The notes: generated by a model from the letters alone, not told the origin. A stretch of 64,000 nucleotides of DNA from Amoeboaphelidium protococcarum (GCA_023515745.1 JALECJ010000003.1:67001-131000); one strand, 5' to 3'; numbered from the stretch's first letter, positions 37,679 through 51,900 are shown. Numbers and translations: made by a program.

Positions 37679-39664
37679 TCATTTACTATCAGAACCGTCC
37701 TTAGGCTCGTCCAATGTAGAAGGTGCTCTGAAAGACGGACGTCGCTTACTAGAATCTATGATAGTTATTGGGATGTTCTTGGCACCCATATCATACTGAT
37801 CCGATAACACGTCAAGACTCAGGCGATTGTTGGCGACTTTCTCCTCCTTCTTCTTAGTATTAGTAAGTGTTGTTGCCAGTAATCTCTTCATGTTCAGTAG
37901 ACTTTCTTTTTACTAGACAGTCAATTCCGACATTTTCTACTGTGATTCAAGTTAAGCCAGCTGCTAATCATTCTATCGTCTAGCAAGAAATCCCAGACGA
38001 ACATTACCGCCGCCGCCAAACTTTTGACTTGAGCCCTTGGACTAATTAAGTACATCTTGTTGATTCAAAGAGTCTAATGCTGCTGCAGTCTTTGCAATTT
38101 CATCATCTAGTTATGATCCAAAGACTTGGACCAAACTCTCTATCTTTGCAATCAGGCGATCATTCTCTTCCAACAAGTTTTTGTTCTCTCTGGACATCTT
38201 CTCCTTATCCGAATAAATCTCATCCTTTTACTTACTTAAGGCCTTGTTCTCCTCCAAGTAATGACTTATCGCCTCATGGGCTTCATTCAACTACTTCTCC
38301 AGCAAGCTCTTATCCGCCTGTTCACTTTCCCTCGCGGTAAAAGAGTCTACAAGTCCGGATAGAGTGTCATTATCCACCTTCAATTACTAAATCTACTTTC
38401 TCAAATTCAAAATCAACTCCTCCCTTGGATCCATCTGTAGAACTGGTTTATTCTAAATTTTACGAGCGCGACTTGCATATCTCAACGTGTTCAGTGTCTC
38501 ATTCAGATTTACGGAGCTAGGAGACACACAGGCAATCATGAGAGCCAACCCATTTCCACCCAAAGTCTCAAATAAGAGCTTAGTCAACTTTGAATCTCTG
38601 TACGGGACGTGAGCTTGAGATTTCTTACGCTTCATCTCTGCTAGCGCCGATATACAATTGCCTAAACAGAGCAAACTCTTGTTAATACTGAGCGATTCGT
38701 TAAACATCTACCCAGTAGCCTTGGACTCTTTAACACGTTCGCTACCAGCCAGATCTACAAAGTTGATTTTGCCCATTTTACGAATGAATCGTCCATCATC
38801 TGGATCTACAGTTTCACTCTAGATGATGAGAGTGAGCATACTGTGAGATCTGGACGATCTCTCATTCAATTTGTGAGAGCCAACCTTTCTATTTCTCAAT
38901 CCCTCTTCCAGCACCGCCATACAGTCATCCAGCACATCGCATTCAACTTCAAATAAATTTTCAACAAAGAATCCACTCTCTTTGTTATATCTGACAGGAA
39001 GCGATGCAGCGGATGGGTTCAAGAGATCTTGGACATGCTCATTGTATATTTCCAAGTACGAAGCCTTAATGGTGAACTCCTCCTCAGAGTCCAATTAGTC
39101 CATGTACTCAAACATGTAAAACAATGAGCGCGGTATCAGCCCCCAATGCTCCTATTCAAACTAACTAAAATCCACTTCGTCAGGTCCGGTCAAGCTGTGA
39201 GTCTTACCACTACTGGTCTAGCCATACGCGAATACGCACGAGTTGTATCCTTGCACAGCCTTCTCGATCAACACCTTGACGCCACAGCTGTCAAAAAACT
39301 CCTTCTAATTCGTTTCAGACCCAAAAACGTGATTGAAACGCAGCGAAGGAGTCGGCTTTCCATCGGTCGATTTCGCTGTGATCGTCTGTCCATCAGGGAG
39401 CTAAAACACTGCCTGGCCATCGTTTCGCTGACTCTCTAGCTAGTTCAGAGGTCGGATTCTTATCACAACTTTAACGGTATCATCATCAGTTATTTGGGAA
39501 TAAGTCTAACCAGTGGGACTTCCAAGGCGGGAGTCGTCAACTGGAGATGCACTGAGTGGAGGTGAATCTGAGACTCCCGAATGACCATCGTCAGCATAAC
39601 TAGTCCTCTTTGAAGATGCCGCCGAACTATTCTACTTATTCTTCGAGTTGACATTCACTCTCAT
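37679..39664 (-). CDS. kinesin, KIF12-like, N-terminal motor
   Basis: 661 residues in one frame. Motor domain about residues 60-405: [10 protein letters not shown]-loop [16 protein letters not shown] (about 140-155), switch [14 protein letters not shown], switch [13 protein letters not shown], and [21 protein letters not shown]. Blocks such as [19 protein letters not shown] and [20 protein letters not shown] are closest to KIF12 (kinesin-16). Coiled coil and a Ser/Pro/Lys tail follow. KIF12 is otherwise tied to animals and ciliated protists, and links to cilia or membrane trafficking. Assignment to KIF12 is by motif memory, not by a tree. N-terminal 55 residues are Ser-rich. Confidence 0.85.
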
Positions 39665-39908
39665 GATAAATCCTGAGTTTAATAATGCTAGTTTTCTAAG
39701 ATACAACAGCGTTCGAATGTAAACGAATGAAGTTTGGGGATGTAAAACAAAGCCACGAACGGAGGAGTAGTCAAGCTGAGACAGATTGATCCAGATGCAA
39801 TCTGTTTGCAGTCACTCAGTCTTTACTGTCATCAAATTAAGTATAAAATAAAATGAAATAAAATTGACACATACCTAATGACGATGTTCAACTTTGTAGA
39901 ATACATGC

Positions 39909-40643
39909 TCATATCAACTATCTCAGTTTCAAATGATAGATGATCTCTTCCACTTTCTTGATGTCATACTTTAGACTGTCGTATCGCTTTCTCACACTAT
40001 CATTCTTCAAGTTTAACAACTAAAAGTTCTTGTTCACCAACATCAAGTACTGCTAAATGCGAACTGGCATCCAGTACACCTTAGCGATAACTGACGTAGT
40101 ACCAAAACGAGATAACTCATTGCAACTACTGAGAATACCGTGCAGAACATCCTCAATGCTCACAAAGAACCGCGAATCGGTGCTTTGACTCAATTCACCG
40201 CCATTCAAGCCAGCGACGCGCAGTCCAGTGCACTTCTCAACATCAGACACGTCAACGATTGAGATTGAATTTAATTCAGCAGCAGCAGCAGTGGTAGCTG
40301 AGCAGGCCTACAGAAACTTTTACATACACTTGAGGTATATCACATTCTATAAAGCCATCTTGAAGCTGTCATTATACTTGTAATACTGACCATCGGGAAT
40401 GATTGCTTCAAATTTACTCAACTCTGGCTTCACTTTATCAAAGGTGGATTCCAAAGCACTGATGACGCGCGTGATGGTTGATTACATCTCCTCCGCCGAT
40501 TAAGCCTGGTGAAGCAGCGAGATTTCAAGATTACCCTGACGAGCACAGTCATCCACCTTCTTGACCAGCTCTTGAATTTGTGCCTTCACGTTTTCCTACT
40601 TCTCTAACGCGTCTTGAACTGATTGTATGAATTACGAGCTCAT
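39909..40643 (-). CDS. translin
   Basis: 244 residues (human translin 228). The all-helical fold is recognised at the C-terminus: FQLLNLKNDSVRKRYDSLKYDIKKVEEIIYHLKLR, here broken only for description, matches human FRLLNLKNDSLRKRYDGLKYDVKKVEEVVYDL; upstream, VYWMPVRIQQYL and ISIEDVLHGIL fit. Translin forms an octamer with TRAX that cleaves RNA (C3PO). No TRAX gene lies in the window. Single exon. Confidence 0.93.
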
Positions 40644-40775
40644 TATTTATACTGATCGTGTGCTGGGTTCTCGGGGGAATAGGTATCGAAAGAGTATTAT
40701 TATTCGAAATTTAATTTGAAGTTTTTAAAACTCTTATAAAATGCCATCTATTTATTATGAATAATATTATGATAA

Positions 40776-43118
40776 TCATTTCTTTACACTGAGTAATCCA
40801 ACGCCAAGCCGTCCGATATGACATTCAATTTCAAGTTGGCGCATTAGTTGTTCATCAAACACGAACTGAGACAGCTCGGGATCTGAGTGGACTTTGTGGG
40901 CCCCATGCTCCTTAACCAACCGCATATATTACTATCTCTGAGCGATGAGTTCGTGAGCTCTAACTGTGTTACCGAGACCACTTAGTACGATCAGAACAGA
41001 AGATGGAGACATGGCATCGTACACTTTTCTGATTTGTCCAGCGGCTTCAGTCAATGCCTAAGTGCGCGTCTTTTTCACCTCTTCCGCACTCAACTCCCCC
41101 TCCTCCAAGAGACTTTCATCCAATTTCTGCATAGCGCCGACAACATCCTAATTCAAAGATTTCATATTTTCCATTGCATGATGAACTTCTTTGAATCGGC
41201 CAAACACAAAGTTATATTGTGGATAATCTATAGTCTAATCACCAATTTGATGAGGAGTTTGTTTTGACTTTTCGCGTACAAGAAGACTCAACTACTCGGC
41301 AATATCAGCATCAGTCTATAAAGCTCTCACTGATTTAATCTAATTCTAATAATTCTACAGTGTTTTATAAGAATCTACCATGCAGCAGTCAATTGTTTGC
41401 ATATCAGATTAAGCTTCATCTCCAAACAACTTTCTCTTTGACGCCAAAAATGGCGAATCTTCACAAGACTAAAGCCGCTTGAATAGCGACTCGCTCTCAG
41501 TCATTGACAATCCGAACGAGTAACCCTTCTCCAGCTTGAGACGAAGTAGATCTATACACGCCACAGCATCAACTATACTGTCATGCCCAGCTGTTGTGCT
41601 ATTAGAATTCTCCTAAATCAATCTGTTTAAATACTTCTCAGCCAGGTACCGAAGTGGCGCTTTCTGAGGTGGACCGCGATTGCTGTGATAAATAATGGAA
41701 GTATCTATGATCCTATCATGTGCAATTTACAAAGCATTCAGATCGTTCTCCAAAGAATGTCCAACCAGGATAGTGTCCTCAGATATTAATCCATCAGATT
41801 CATTGCACAGAATATGCTGCACGTCTTTCAATGTAGTTTTCACATCGCGCATCAACTCCTCCGTGATACCGCTATACTTTGTATTATAATCAGTAATCTC
41901 ATCCTCGGGTTTAACAAGCGTATCCAACAGAACAGTCTTACTCTAATCTACGACGGAAACTCTTGTTAATGAGAGTCCAGATTAAGTGTACGACATTTCA
42001 CAATCAATCGCCAATATTTTCATGGAGTTGAATTGATTAAGTAATTCTTAGTTATTATTCAGCAGCTGATTAACCTTCTGAGCCTTGCCTTTCTTTTTAT
42101 TCTTGGACACCAGCTCAAAACCATCATCGATATTCAACGTTAAGCCATCATCTTCCGCATCCACTTGTTTATCATCGGAATATGCAGAATCTCTACGTCT
42201 CGATGTTCTTAACCAACCTTCAGGCAGCGCTTCATCTTCACCATACACTGGATACTCGTTGGCGATCAATTCATCACGGGTTAGACAATAGTCTTCCACA
42301 CGTGCCACCTGTTTACCATCAAGATCATCTTTCAATTGAGCCTTCTACGCGCTGGTTAACGGTACCTCCAACAACGCCTGAAGTGGACTCTATATGCGAT
42401 TCTTCTCCCCCGGACCATTAGTCAGCACGGCATGCTCTATAATATCAGCGATAGAATGGAGAGGAGAATCGTCCGGCAGAGATATTAATGATCTCTTCTT
42501 GCCGCCGGTTAACAAAGATCCTGCAAGTCTGTGAGCGGCAGAAGTCTTTAATAGCACTTATGATTAATCTGATTATAATTTCTCTAGAGTATGAGCTTGG
42601 TAATTGACAGCATCAACTGTAAGCGGCGCTGGGTACATCACCTGTTAGTTCTGCGCTTAAAGTTGACGAATACTTTACGCATTATAATCAGCAAACACAT
42701 CTTCAGGCAATATACCTTGTACCATCACACAAACAACCTGTCTAACATTCTACCTCTCCGCCGTCATCACCCACGGGAGACTCATTCCATCGGACAGAAG
42801 GTGCATGATCAGACTCTGCCAATCCTTGATCTTTATCAAATTATTCCTCTTCATCAGCAAGTGTTCCATATTGAGCTTCATCACGGGCGGAGAGCATAGC
42901 CTTATCAGCGATTTTCTCTGCTTTTTCAACTTACGCTTCTACTCTCTCGATTCCAATTGTGACTGAATAAGCGCGTCAGTATCTTCGTTGAGTACATCGA
43001 ATTAGGACTTTTGCATATTATCTTCACTCTTTAGTTCCACTTGTTCTTCCTTGTTGTCTTCGCTATGAGTAGCAGAAGTATCTGATACGGCTCTTTTGCG
43101 TTTACCAATTTTCTACAT
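40776..43118 (-). CDS. REX-type 3'-5' RNA exonuclease (DEDDh)
   Basis: 780 residues, one continuous frame from ATG 43118. N-terminal basic/acidic region, then WQSLIMHLLSDGMSLPWV and VRQVVCVMVQGILPEDVF, which are also seen upstream of the nuclease in REX1/REXO5-type proteins. Exonuclease motifs: ExoI LAIDCEMSYT (about residue 368), ExoII GHSLENDLNAL (about 457), ExoIII HDSIVDAVACIDLL (about 512), giving DEDDh. These enzymes trim 5S rRNA, tRNA and snoRNA precursors in the nucleus. A C-terminal 200-residue helical tail follows. Another frame between 42750 and 42930 also looks protein-like, but the annotated one is continuous and carries family blocks. Confidence 0.85.
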
Positions 43119-43251
43119 TCGGATGATTATTGCCGTTTTCTCTTCGTGACGGACTGAAAAAGATAAAAGACACTCGGGGGGAATTTTCATCACAAATAAA
43201 AGTATTCGGTGTATCTAATAAACTTTGTTTAAAATATACTTTCATTATAAA

Positions 43252-46200
43252 TCAGTCAAAGATTGGGAGAACTTATTCTGGCCACTTTCCAGATTGGCGA
43301 CACTGCCAATAATTATCCCGATACACCCAGTGCTCTTCACCTGAATCTTCGTCAATCTCGCGCTAGAACCAGAGCGGCTCCCACTCGGCACCTTCTCCTT
43401 CTCTCTCATGTCTCCTCTTTCTCTATGAGCCTTCCAATCTGACTTTCTCCTAATCAGCCAGTTCATATTCAGCGTTCTCCATAGCACTCTGGTCCGGACG
43501 GAGACGCGAATCAGTTGGTGGTAATTTATGCCTCAGTTCATCTGGCAACTCATTTAGAGTAATGGCAAAGTCAGTCAGATTAAATTACTTTTCAGCCAAC
43601 TCACTGACTGGGTGCCGTTTCCATATGACAAAACCTCCACCGACACTACTATCTCCATGCGCAGATTTTGATGCAGAAGACATACTGGTACGCAGGAGGG
43701 ATGATCTCCTGCTGAGAGATTGAGTTTGTATGTTACTTCCCACGTACGGATTCTTAGATCCCTTGACCAACTGTTCAATCTGAGTATCACTAAGCACCGG
43801 CTTACAAACTAATTTATCATCCCAACCACCGGACAACTTATAAATCACTTTGCCATCAGCAGACTTTACATCTCCTTCAAGCTCATACTAGTTTCTACTA
43901 GTCCATCCACTCTACTTAAATGTCACAGTACACGTATCACCAGTAGAATGATTAGTCACCACTAGATCACCAAAATGCTAAACATACAGCTTTCCAATCA
44001 CCAGATTATTTACTTGTGTGGCAACCTTCTTCCACGAGTAATGTTCGCCGGTGCTTTTCAACAACACATGACACGTACCAAGCGGTATAATCTCAAGCGA
44101 TGTACCTCTGAATCGAGTCTTCAAGTGCGCCTGAGCCCAGAATGCATAACTATCAGACTCACAATGACATGCACTGATCGGAGGATGATGACTAACTTGT
44201 TCGGAGAGATAACGGAAATTCTTATCACGTCTCACATACTCAAACGTCTCGCCTAACAGAGGATTAAAAGGCTTTCCTGCACGGCCTTGCGTTGAACTAT
44301 AGTTACTCATAGCAAACGCTGCCACAAAGAGAACACGCTCAAATCTTCCAGTATCCAGGCCATTAGGATCAGGATTCACGCGAGATGCTGCAATATCAAG
44401 CAAATTAGAGTACTCCATGTCCTCACATAAACGTTACAGCATCGACAATGGTTCGTTAAAGAAGACTGGGAGCGCAATCTTTGTAAGATCTTTACCAATA
44501 TTGTTCTTAAGAATGGACCACAGAGATATCTCGGGCGGACGTTTACCCAGAGATGGAAGAGTCTTCCTGAACTACTGCGCACTTGGATATCCTTGAGCAA
44601 TACTTTCCATAAGGCTGACAGCTTTACCCCCACCCGCATCGCCGTCACTGCAATAGTCAGCAGTTGACAAAGAATCGCCAATAGCATCGTAGAACTCGTC
44701 CAATTCCTCCTCTTCTTCTTCTTCTTCAGCCTTCTAGGCATTGTCAACAGTCTTGGCTTTCGGAGACATTGAAGCGATTTATTTGGAGGCATTATTCTAC
44801 AAACTGTCGTGCTCCATTGCCAACACGCGCAAATTCTCTTCCCATATGTGCTTAATCTACTCCTCTCTCTGCAAACGTTTACGCCATGACTTTTCCCTAT
44901 CATCAATCTTCTTGGACACTTGAGTCACAATTGTCTGCAAACTCTCTCCAGAGCCCTATATCATGTCCAGTACCTACTTATCTAAAGTCGGTATCTTACT
45001 CAACAGCTCGTTGTGCTACTATACAATGAACGCTGCATTCTTCAGCAACTACTACATCAAGTCCTCATACACTTTATCGCCTTCTTTGTCCTTGTCTTTC
45101 AGTGACGCGTAAGAATCATCACCTAAAACATCCTGGTCAGATATGGATCCACGATCAACATCGTTATAAGACTTTAGCATCTGAGTATTGCTGTTGTTAA
45201 AAGAACCTCTGAACCCACTGTTCTGGGGGAATCCATCACCAGAATCAGATAACTCGCTCAGCTTTCTTTATACTACCATAGCTCCACTACCACCGGCGCC
45301 ACTTTTCTGATTCAAAGCTGCTCTAGGAATATCGCCATGGTCCTGTAGCCACTGCTTTGCCTCAGTAATTGCAATAATCCAACGCTTAGTCTCCATTGGG
45401 TGTTCAGCACGCAAATGCCATCTTGTAATGCCTTTATCACTAAGCTTGCGTTCATGCTTACTCTACTTTCCACTTTCACTCTTGGCCTTGGTATGATTAC
45501 TCTAACTGTCATCCATCATCTTGCCGTTATTATGGAGACTCTTACTTGAAGACTAAGTCAGGGATAGTTCAGCCAGTCCAGAATCATTCATTTGAGGACT
45601 ATTACCCATGATGAGATCAAATCTGGTCTTATCACTTGGATCGACCCATACCTTGGCAATAATCAAAGAAGTCATGCCGCGACACTTTACCGGATACTCC
45701 ATCTGAGACCGATAATACGATAAAGTGCCATCGGCAAGCACAAAGTATCGCTTCTTGTAACCACCAGCATAGTTAGTCCACTTATACAAGGTGCCAGTAA
45801 GTTTCTGCGGAGTCTTTCCATTCTACGCAGATGATGAAGACGAGGACTACTAGAGAACAGGGGACGAACTGATCGCCAAACTGGTATAAGATTGCTAAGC
45901 CAAAACTCCCTTCAGCAACTTCAAGATACGCTCATCCTTTGTCCTATCACTAGCCAATCTACCTTTGCGATCTCTAACCAATGGATCGCAGTGATACTTT
46001 AACAGAAGATTGACATAGTCACCACTATTGTGCTCACAGGCGACATGCAAAAGAGCTCCCAGCACACTACTTCCATCCCCCAAATTCATCACACCCACAT
46101 GGTCCAAATCGACATTCAGATCAATCAATTTCTTAACTCGTGGATACGAGAGAATGGTCTCAAATTTACGCACTTGCTCCTTGTTCACTATAAAGTTATA

Positions 46201-46692
46201 CAGCTGCTGGTAGACGTTCATCATAAAATGACTTCTCTAGTTCTCAATCAATTATGCAATCTAGTGGTTTTTCGCCAGCAATAAGATGTCTTTAGCATCA
46301 TTATTCAGTAAAGTATCATCCAAAATCACAGTGTTGTTTGATAACTCATACTCCATAGACATTCTATACACTTGTTCCATTATAGCAGTGCGGCCGCCTT
46401 TAGATGCATGATGAAGGCAAGTATCACCATTAGAGTCCTAATAATTGATATCCACCAACTGGACATGATCAAAAACGTACTACAAAATGGAAGTCATCAT
46501 TTTGACAGTGCCAAACTGTGCACACATCACCAAAGCTTAATTAACACTCTAATGCTACTACGAGTCAAGCAACGATCTAGCAGTATCAATTTCGTCCTTC
46601 CTTATCACATCCATCCACTTGAATTGCGTAACTTATTCCTCCAAATTAATTTTCACATTCTTACTACTACCTGTTGGACTAGTGGCAGACAT
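43252..46692 (-). CDS. oxysterol-binding protein, OSH1/OSH2 type
   Basis: 1146 residues. Ankyrin repeats at about 25-265 ([48 protein letters not shown]), PH domain about 295-455 ([41 protein letters not shown]), acidic linker, then the ORD lipid-transfer domain about 700-1146, with the signature EQVSHHPP near residue 830 and [10 protein letters not shown] before it. Ank-PH-ORD is the fungal Osh1/Osh2 architecture; no GOLD-like insertion. It moves sterol/PI4P at ER-Golgi or nucleus-vacuole contacts. FFAT motif not located with confidence. No intron. Confidence 0.94.
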
Positions 46693-46983
46693 TATTGGTC
46701 CCTATATTTTACTCGGTTATAATTCGTTGAATTAAAGTAACGTAACATCAACGGTGCACGAGAACGAATGAAAAGGATCGCAGCGCTCAGGTCGAATTAC
46801 TGAACGGGCGACTGCTGTTCTGCTCTTATAAGATTCACAAGTGACACACGACTGCACTGTTAATACCCGCGGTAAAACTAAAATGAAAAGTTATTGTATT
46901 TTAATATTACTGAATGCTATTTAATGTGCAAATTCAAACTTCCTTGCAATAATCATGATGAAACCTATATAACTACAAGTCGA

Positions 46984-48309
46984 TCAACTCAGGTACGTCA
47001 AAGTAAAAGTATTATCAACCTGGTCTAAAGTCACTTCAAAGGACTTTTCTAACCATTTCCAACCCAGCCTCGCTGATAAACGTTGACTTATAACTGACTT
47101 TTCATCCCTTGATAGCCACGGCAATTCATTGTCGATCCACTCGATTAACCGCTACTCCATGGCAGCTTTCGTGGGATAAAGTTGACTTTACATAGTGATA
47201 CGCGCCATAACGTCATATCCATTGTAAATTTGAGAATCCTTAATGATCAGCATTTTACCACTATAAGTCAAACTCACATAGGATTGACCAAGTTTCAGAC
47301 TGTCAACTATCATTTCCGGCATTTCGACTAACAACAGATTGAAGCCGAACGCAGCTGTCGCAACCGCTGATATTCCAATGTTAAGTGCTGATAGAGCCCT
47401 GTTCAATTCATCGACTACATCACCACCAGTGGACTCTTTAATGTGAAACGCGACAACAACTACGCGCGATTTAACAACTTCTGGCAGTCTGCTCAATGGA
47501 TTCTCAACGGCCGGTTTCATAAACTTGATAGGATACCGATTTCCATACTTTAGATTGAATAGCTTGAAATTCTAGTCCAGCGAACCAGCTTAATTCAAAT
47601 TTACCCGGTCAATAATATCTTGCACAGAGAATTCAGGTCCAGCTTTGATGAATGTATCGATGGCATTGCACCACGCTCTGGTAAATCTTGATCGAGAACT
47701 AGTAACACCGCCATTCTACTTGGGAGTGGCAGAGACAAACTCAACTTTCCCCGAGAGAGACGCAATTTAATTACCACCAAGAGCAGAACAGCAGCAATCG
47801 AGAACCATCAACACATCCATCATTGGATTAATTGTGGATGCTTCCATCAATACCTCCTTCACATAATAAAAATCGCGATAAGAGTCACAACTGTGCTCAT
47901 TAAGACAGTCTTTTGCTGTGAAAACTAGACTATTGGCGCCGTTTATACATTTTCCATGCCCAGAGTAATAGAAAATGAAGAGTGATCTCTTGGCCTAATT
48001 CAACGCACCCATTGCTTCAAGGCATTATTCATACCAGTGCGTCTTTAGCTATCCTTTATAAAAAGAATATACTTGCGCGACTTTGCAATCACTGACTAGT
48101 TTTGACATGGTATTCACGAACAATTGGCAATCCTCATCACTTCCAGTGTCATCGCCTTCAAAGCGGCAGCAGAATATACCCATTTCCTGGTAGACATCAC
48201 TCAGCTTTGATTTACAGTCATTGAAAGCCTTTTCAATGCCATATTCTACATCTTTAATACCGATAGCCAAGGGAATGGAAGCCGCTTAAAATTGACTATT
48301 CACGGTCAT
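46984..48309 (-). CDS. caspase-like (C14 fold) protein
   Basis: 441 residues. The p20-type core has SLFIFYYSGHGKCIN with candidate catalytic His118 and MMDVLMVLDCCCSALGG with candidate Cys173 (D-x-C-x-S pattern). This is the layout of metacaspase/paracaspase and the caspase-like proteins common in fungal NLR-associated loci. N-terminal region has IKDVEYGIEKAFNDCKSKL, similar to the first strand-helix of such domains. The ~200-residue C-terminal part is unassigned and ends VDNTFTLTYLS. Whether it is a peptidase, a regulated death effector or a pseudoenzyme cannot be judged. Confidence 0.75.
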
Positions 48310-48943
48310 GGCAAATATAACGCGGGCGTACGCTGTGTAATCGCTAATCTTATGGCATGGATGTCTGATGATTAAACCGAACGCGTGTTGAAGATCTTGG
48401 CAATTGGGAACTGCCGCATTGCATTTATATTGCAACTGCAGCTTAAGATTTGGCGAAAGACAATATTTTAGACAAAAAATAACTAAATTTTATATATCTA
48501 GATACATACTTACTCTAATGACGATCAAGACCGAGTTAGATACCAGTGAAATTTACGAAACATTAAGCAAGCAGCTGTAACTGTCACAGAATTGAAAAGA
48601 TTTTCTGAATAAAAAGACATCATAGAACATTTCATGATATAGAGTTGAGATGAAAAAGACTGATGATTGTTCATAGAAATATCATCATTCGCAACTTTAA
48701 CAAGTGCAGCGTTATGAAAAGGAGTTCAAGGTGAGTCGAATCAGACGCGGCCGATCAATTGAGTTTCCGTTTTCGGAAATCCGTTTCTGCCAATCGCAGT
48801 CTCTCATTTGATAACTTGTTGTTCTCTCTTTACTCAGATCGATTGCCGACGTCTACTAATTGCATTTATCTTTGTATTTTTCATAATTAGCTTATTGCTT
48901 CCTACTCTTTAGTTATTATAATAATTTGCAGTGAGAATAAGAA
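48310..48943. promoter_or_regulatory. divergent intergenic region caspase-like / P-type ATPase
   Basis: 634 bp between divergent starts. Contains CAGACGCGG near 48746, a near-palindrome CCGTTTTCGGAAATCCG at about 48767-48783 and a pyrimidine-rich tract. No gene seen; probably both promoters plus the ATPase 5' UTR. Confidence 0.4.
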
Positions 48944-51900
48944 ATGGAAACGGGTAGAGAAACTGAGATTAAACCTGTTCAAGGTAAGATCAGCCTTATG
49001 TTCATTCGTCGTGATGTAAATGATTATAAGTGCGTCAATTACTGATCGTGTAGAAGACTCGAAAATAAATACTTCAGCTGTGAAGGAGCCTGTTGTTAAG
49101 GGTCATGACTAAGAAAAGAAGTCGGTTCATATTACGGAGCACTTGCTTTCTCCTGATGAGCTGTCACAAAAGTATTACGGTGTGAAGTTTGATGCTGAGA
49201 AGCCCACTTAGTCGCAAGGTCTGAGTGAGAGCCTGGCTGAGGAGAAACTGGCTGAACACGGGCCCAACATGATGTCTCCTCCAAAGTCAACGCCTGCTTA
49301 TTTGAAGTTTCTGCATTGTCTGTTCAATTAGTTTAATCAATTGCTCATATTCGCTGGTATTCTATCGTTCATTCTGTATGGAATTGATCCTTAGAATGGT
49401 ATCTCTAGTTTATACGTTGGTGCTATATTGATTCTGGTGGCTTTAATTAACTCCACTATTGAGTTTGTGTAAATTCAAAAAAGTGAAGCTATATTGAAGT
49501 CCTTCCTTGGTCTAGTGCCTCGTAACTGTACCACTATCAGAGATGGAAAGTTGAAGTCGATGGGCGCTGAATCTCTGGTACCAGGTGATGTTATTCATGT
49601 TCGCATGGGTGACAAGTTGCCTGCTGATATTTACATCTTCTGGGCTGCCGAGTTGAAGGTTGATAATTCCTCCCTGACTGGTGAAGCTGATCCACAAGAG
49701 CGTGGTCCGGGCAATACTTAGGAGAATCCGCTGGAGGCTCACAACTTGGCGTTCAGTGGTTCTCTGGCCGTCAATGGCGAAGCTTATGGTGTAGTTATTC
49801 GCACTGGAGATTTTACGGTTCTGGGTCAGATAGCCAACATGGCATCAGGGGAGAAGAAGCGTCAGAGTCCAATGACAGTTGAGATTGACAACTTTGTCAA
49901 GATGATTGCTCTAGTTGCTGCACTGACCGGTGTTGTCTTCTTTATCATTGGTATTACTACGCTAGGTGGTCAGTTTCCTGACTCGAAGCAGTTGATCGCG
50001 TTCAACTTCACCTTTGCCATTGGTGTCTTTATTAGTTGGGTGCCTGAAGCGCTACCTGCAATTGTCACTCTGCTGCTGTCGTTTGCTGCTCAGAGAATGT
50101 CTAAGCGTAATGTTCTGGTTAAAGATTTGCGTGGTGTGGAAACGCTTGGCTCTATCACATTGCTGGCTACGGATAAGACTGGCACACTGACTCGTAACCA
50201 GATGACTGTGACCAACTTCTGGAGCAGTGGCGAGATGTATCAAGTGGGCAAATCTGAGCAAAAATCTTCTGCTAATGTTGATGGTCAGCCTAAGAGCGCG
50301 GGCGACGAGAATTTGCCTCCAGTGATAAATGGCAAGGATGGAGAGCAGGCAATTGGTATGTTGCCACTGAACCGCGTACCTACCGTGCAAATGGCACCAG
50401 CTGATGACTTTAAGTAGTTTAGTCTTGATGTCAAGAGCTTGAACGACTTGTCCATGATCTGTTACTTGTGCTCGAAAGCCAGATTTGATGCTACAGATGT
50501 CCCTTTGAAGCAGAGATCGGTTATTGGAGACGCTACTGAGAGTGGGCTGTTCTTGTTTGCAGCTAATACTCTACCAGACTCTGACACGTTGGCTGAGCAG
50601 TATCCTAAAGTGTTCGAGATTCCGTTTAATAGCACGAACAAGTGGCACTTGTCCATTCATAAGATGAAGCACGATAATGGTGACTTGACTCTGCTGATTA
50701 AAGGTGCACCGGAGAGAATTTTCAGACTATGTTCAAAGATTTACAGTTAGTCTGGAGATGAAAAGGAGATTACCGCCGAGATGAAGCAGGAATTTCAGAA
50801 ATCTTATGAGGCTCTGGCAGCTAAAGGCCATCGTGTTATTGGTACCGCCAAGTTCAACCTACCTGCTGCCGACTATCCTGCTGACTTCACTTTCCGTAAG
50901 GATGATCAAGATAAGAAGGAGTTGGGCGAGGACAAGCCTGGTGTTTTGGGTACTTATCCAAAGGGAGGCTATATTTTCTGTGGTCTAGTGTCGCTTGAAG
51001 ATCCTCCGAAGCATGGTGTGAGAGAGGCAATTGGCAAGTGCAGATAGGCAGGTGTTAAGGTGATGATGGTCACAGGTGATCATCCTTTGACTGCTGAAGC
51101 AATTGCGAGAAAGATCAATCTGATGCTACAGGAGACTAAAGAGATGGTGGCTAAGCGTACCAACCGTGCATTGTCATCCATCTAAGAGCATGAGTACAAC
51201 TCTATTGTCATTCATGGTGAGAAGGTTGACTCTCTGACTGAGGATGATTGGGAACGTATCTTGAATAAGGACGAGATTATCTTTGCAAGAACCAGCCCTA
51301 AACACAAGTTGCAAATTGTTAAGCATTGCCAGGAACGTGGTCATATCGTCGGAGTCACCGGAGATGGTGTGAATGATAGTCCGGCTTTGAAGAAGGCTGA
51401 TCTAGGCATCTCCATGAACATCTCTGGTAGTGACGTGTCAAAGGAAGCTGCTGCCATGATTTTGTTGGATGACAACTTTGCTTCCACGGTTCATGGTATA
51501 AGTGAGGGACGTTTGATCTTTCAGAATCTGAAAAAGTGTGTTAGATACACGTTGTGTCACATTCTGCCAGAGGTTGTTGGCAATCTTTTATTCGTTGTTG
51601 TTCCAATTCCTCTGCCTTTGTACGCGTTGTAGATTATTCTTATTGATCTGGGATTTGAATTCTCTAATGGTATGTCTTATGCTTGGGAGGTGCCAGAGCA
51701 TGGCGAAGAAGGTATTCTTATGGCACTACCGCGTAAGCCAGTGTCTCTACGCTCTATTGACTTGCTCAGACGCAACAATGCTTACAAGGCTAAGCAGCAA
51801 AATCAAGTTATGCAAATGGTGTATGGAGACAATCGTCCTGCTGCAGCTGCCGANNNNNNNNNNNNNNNNNNNNNNNNNNNNNNNNNNNNNNNNNNNNNNN

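Noticed and set aside
42750-42930. A different minus-strand frame (EQFDKDQGLAESDHAPSVRW) that looked like a separate exon of the REX gene, with a possible 59-nt intron
   Set aside because: The annotated frame runs unbroken through the region and carries the family-like blocks WQSLIMHLLSDGMSLPWV and VRQVVCVMVQGI, so no introns are needed.
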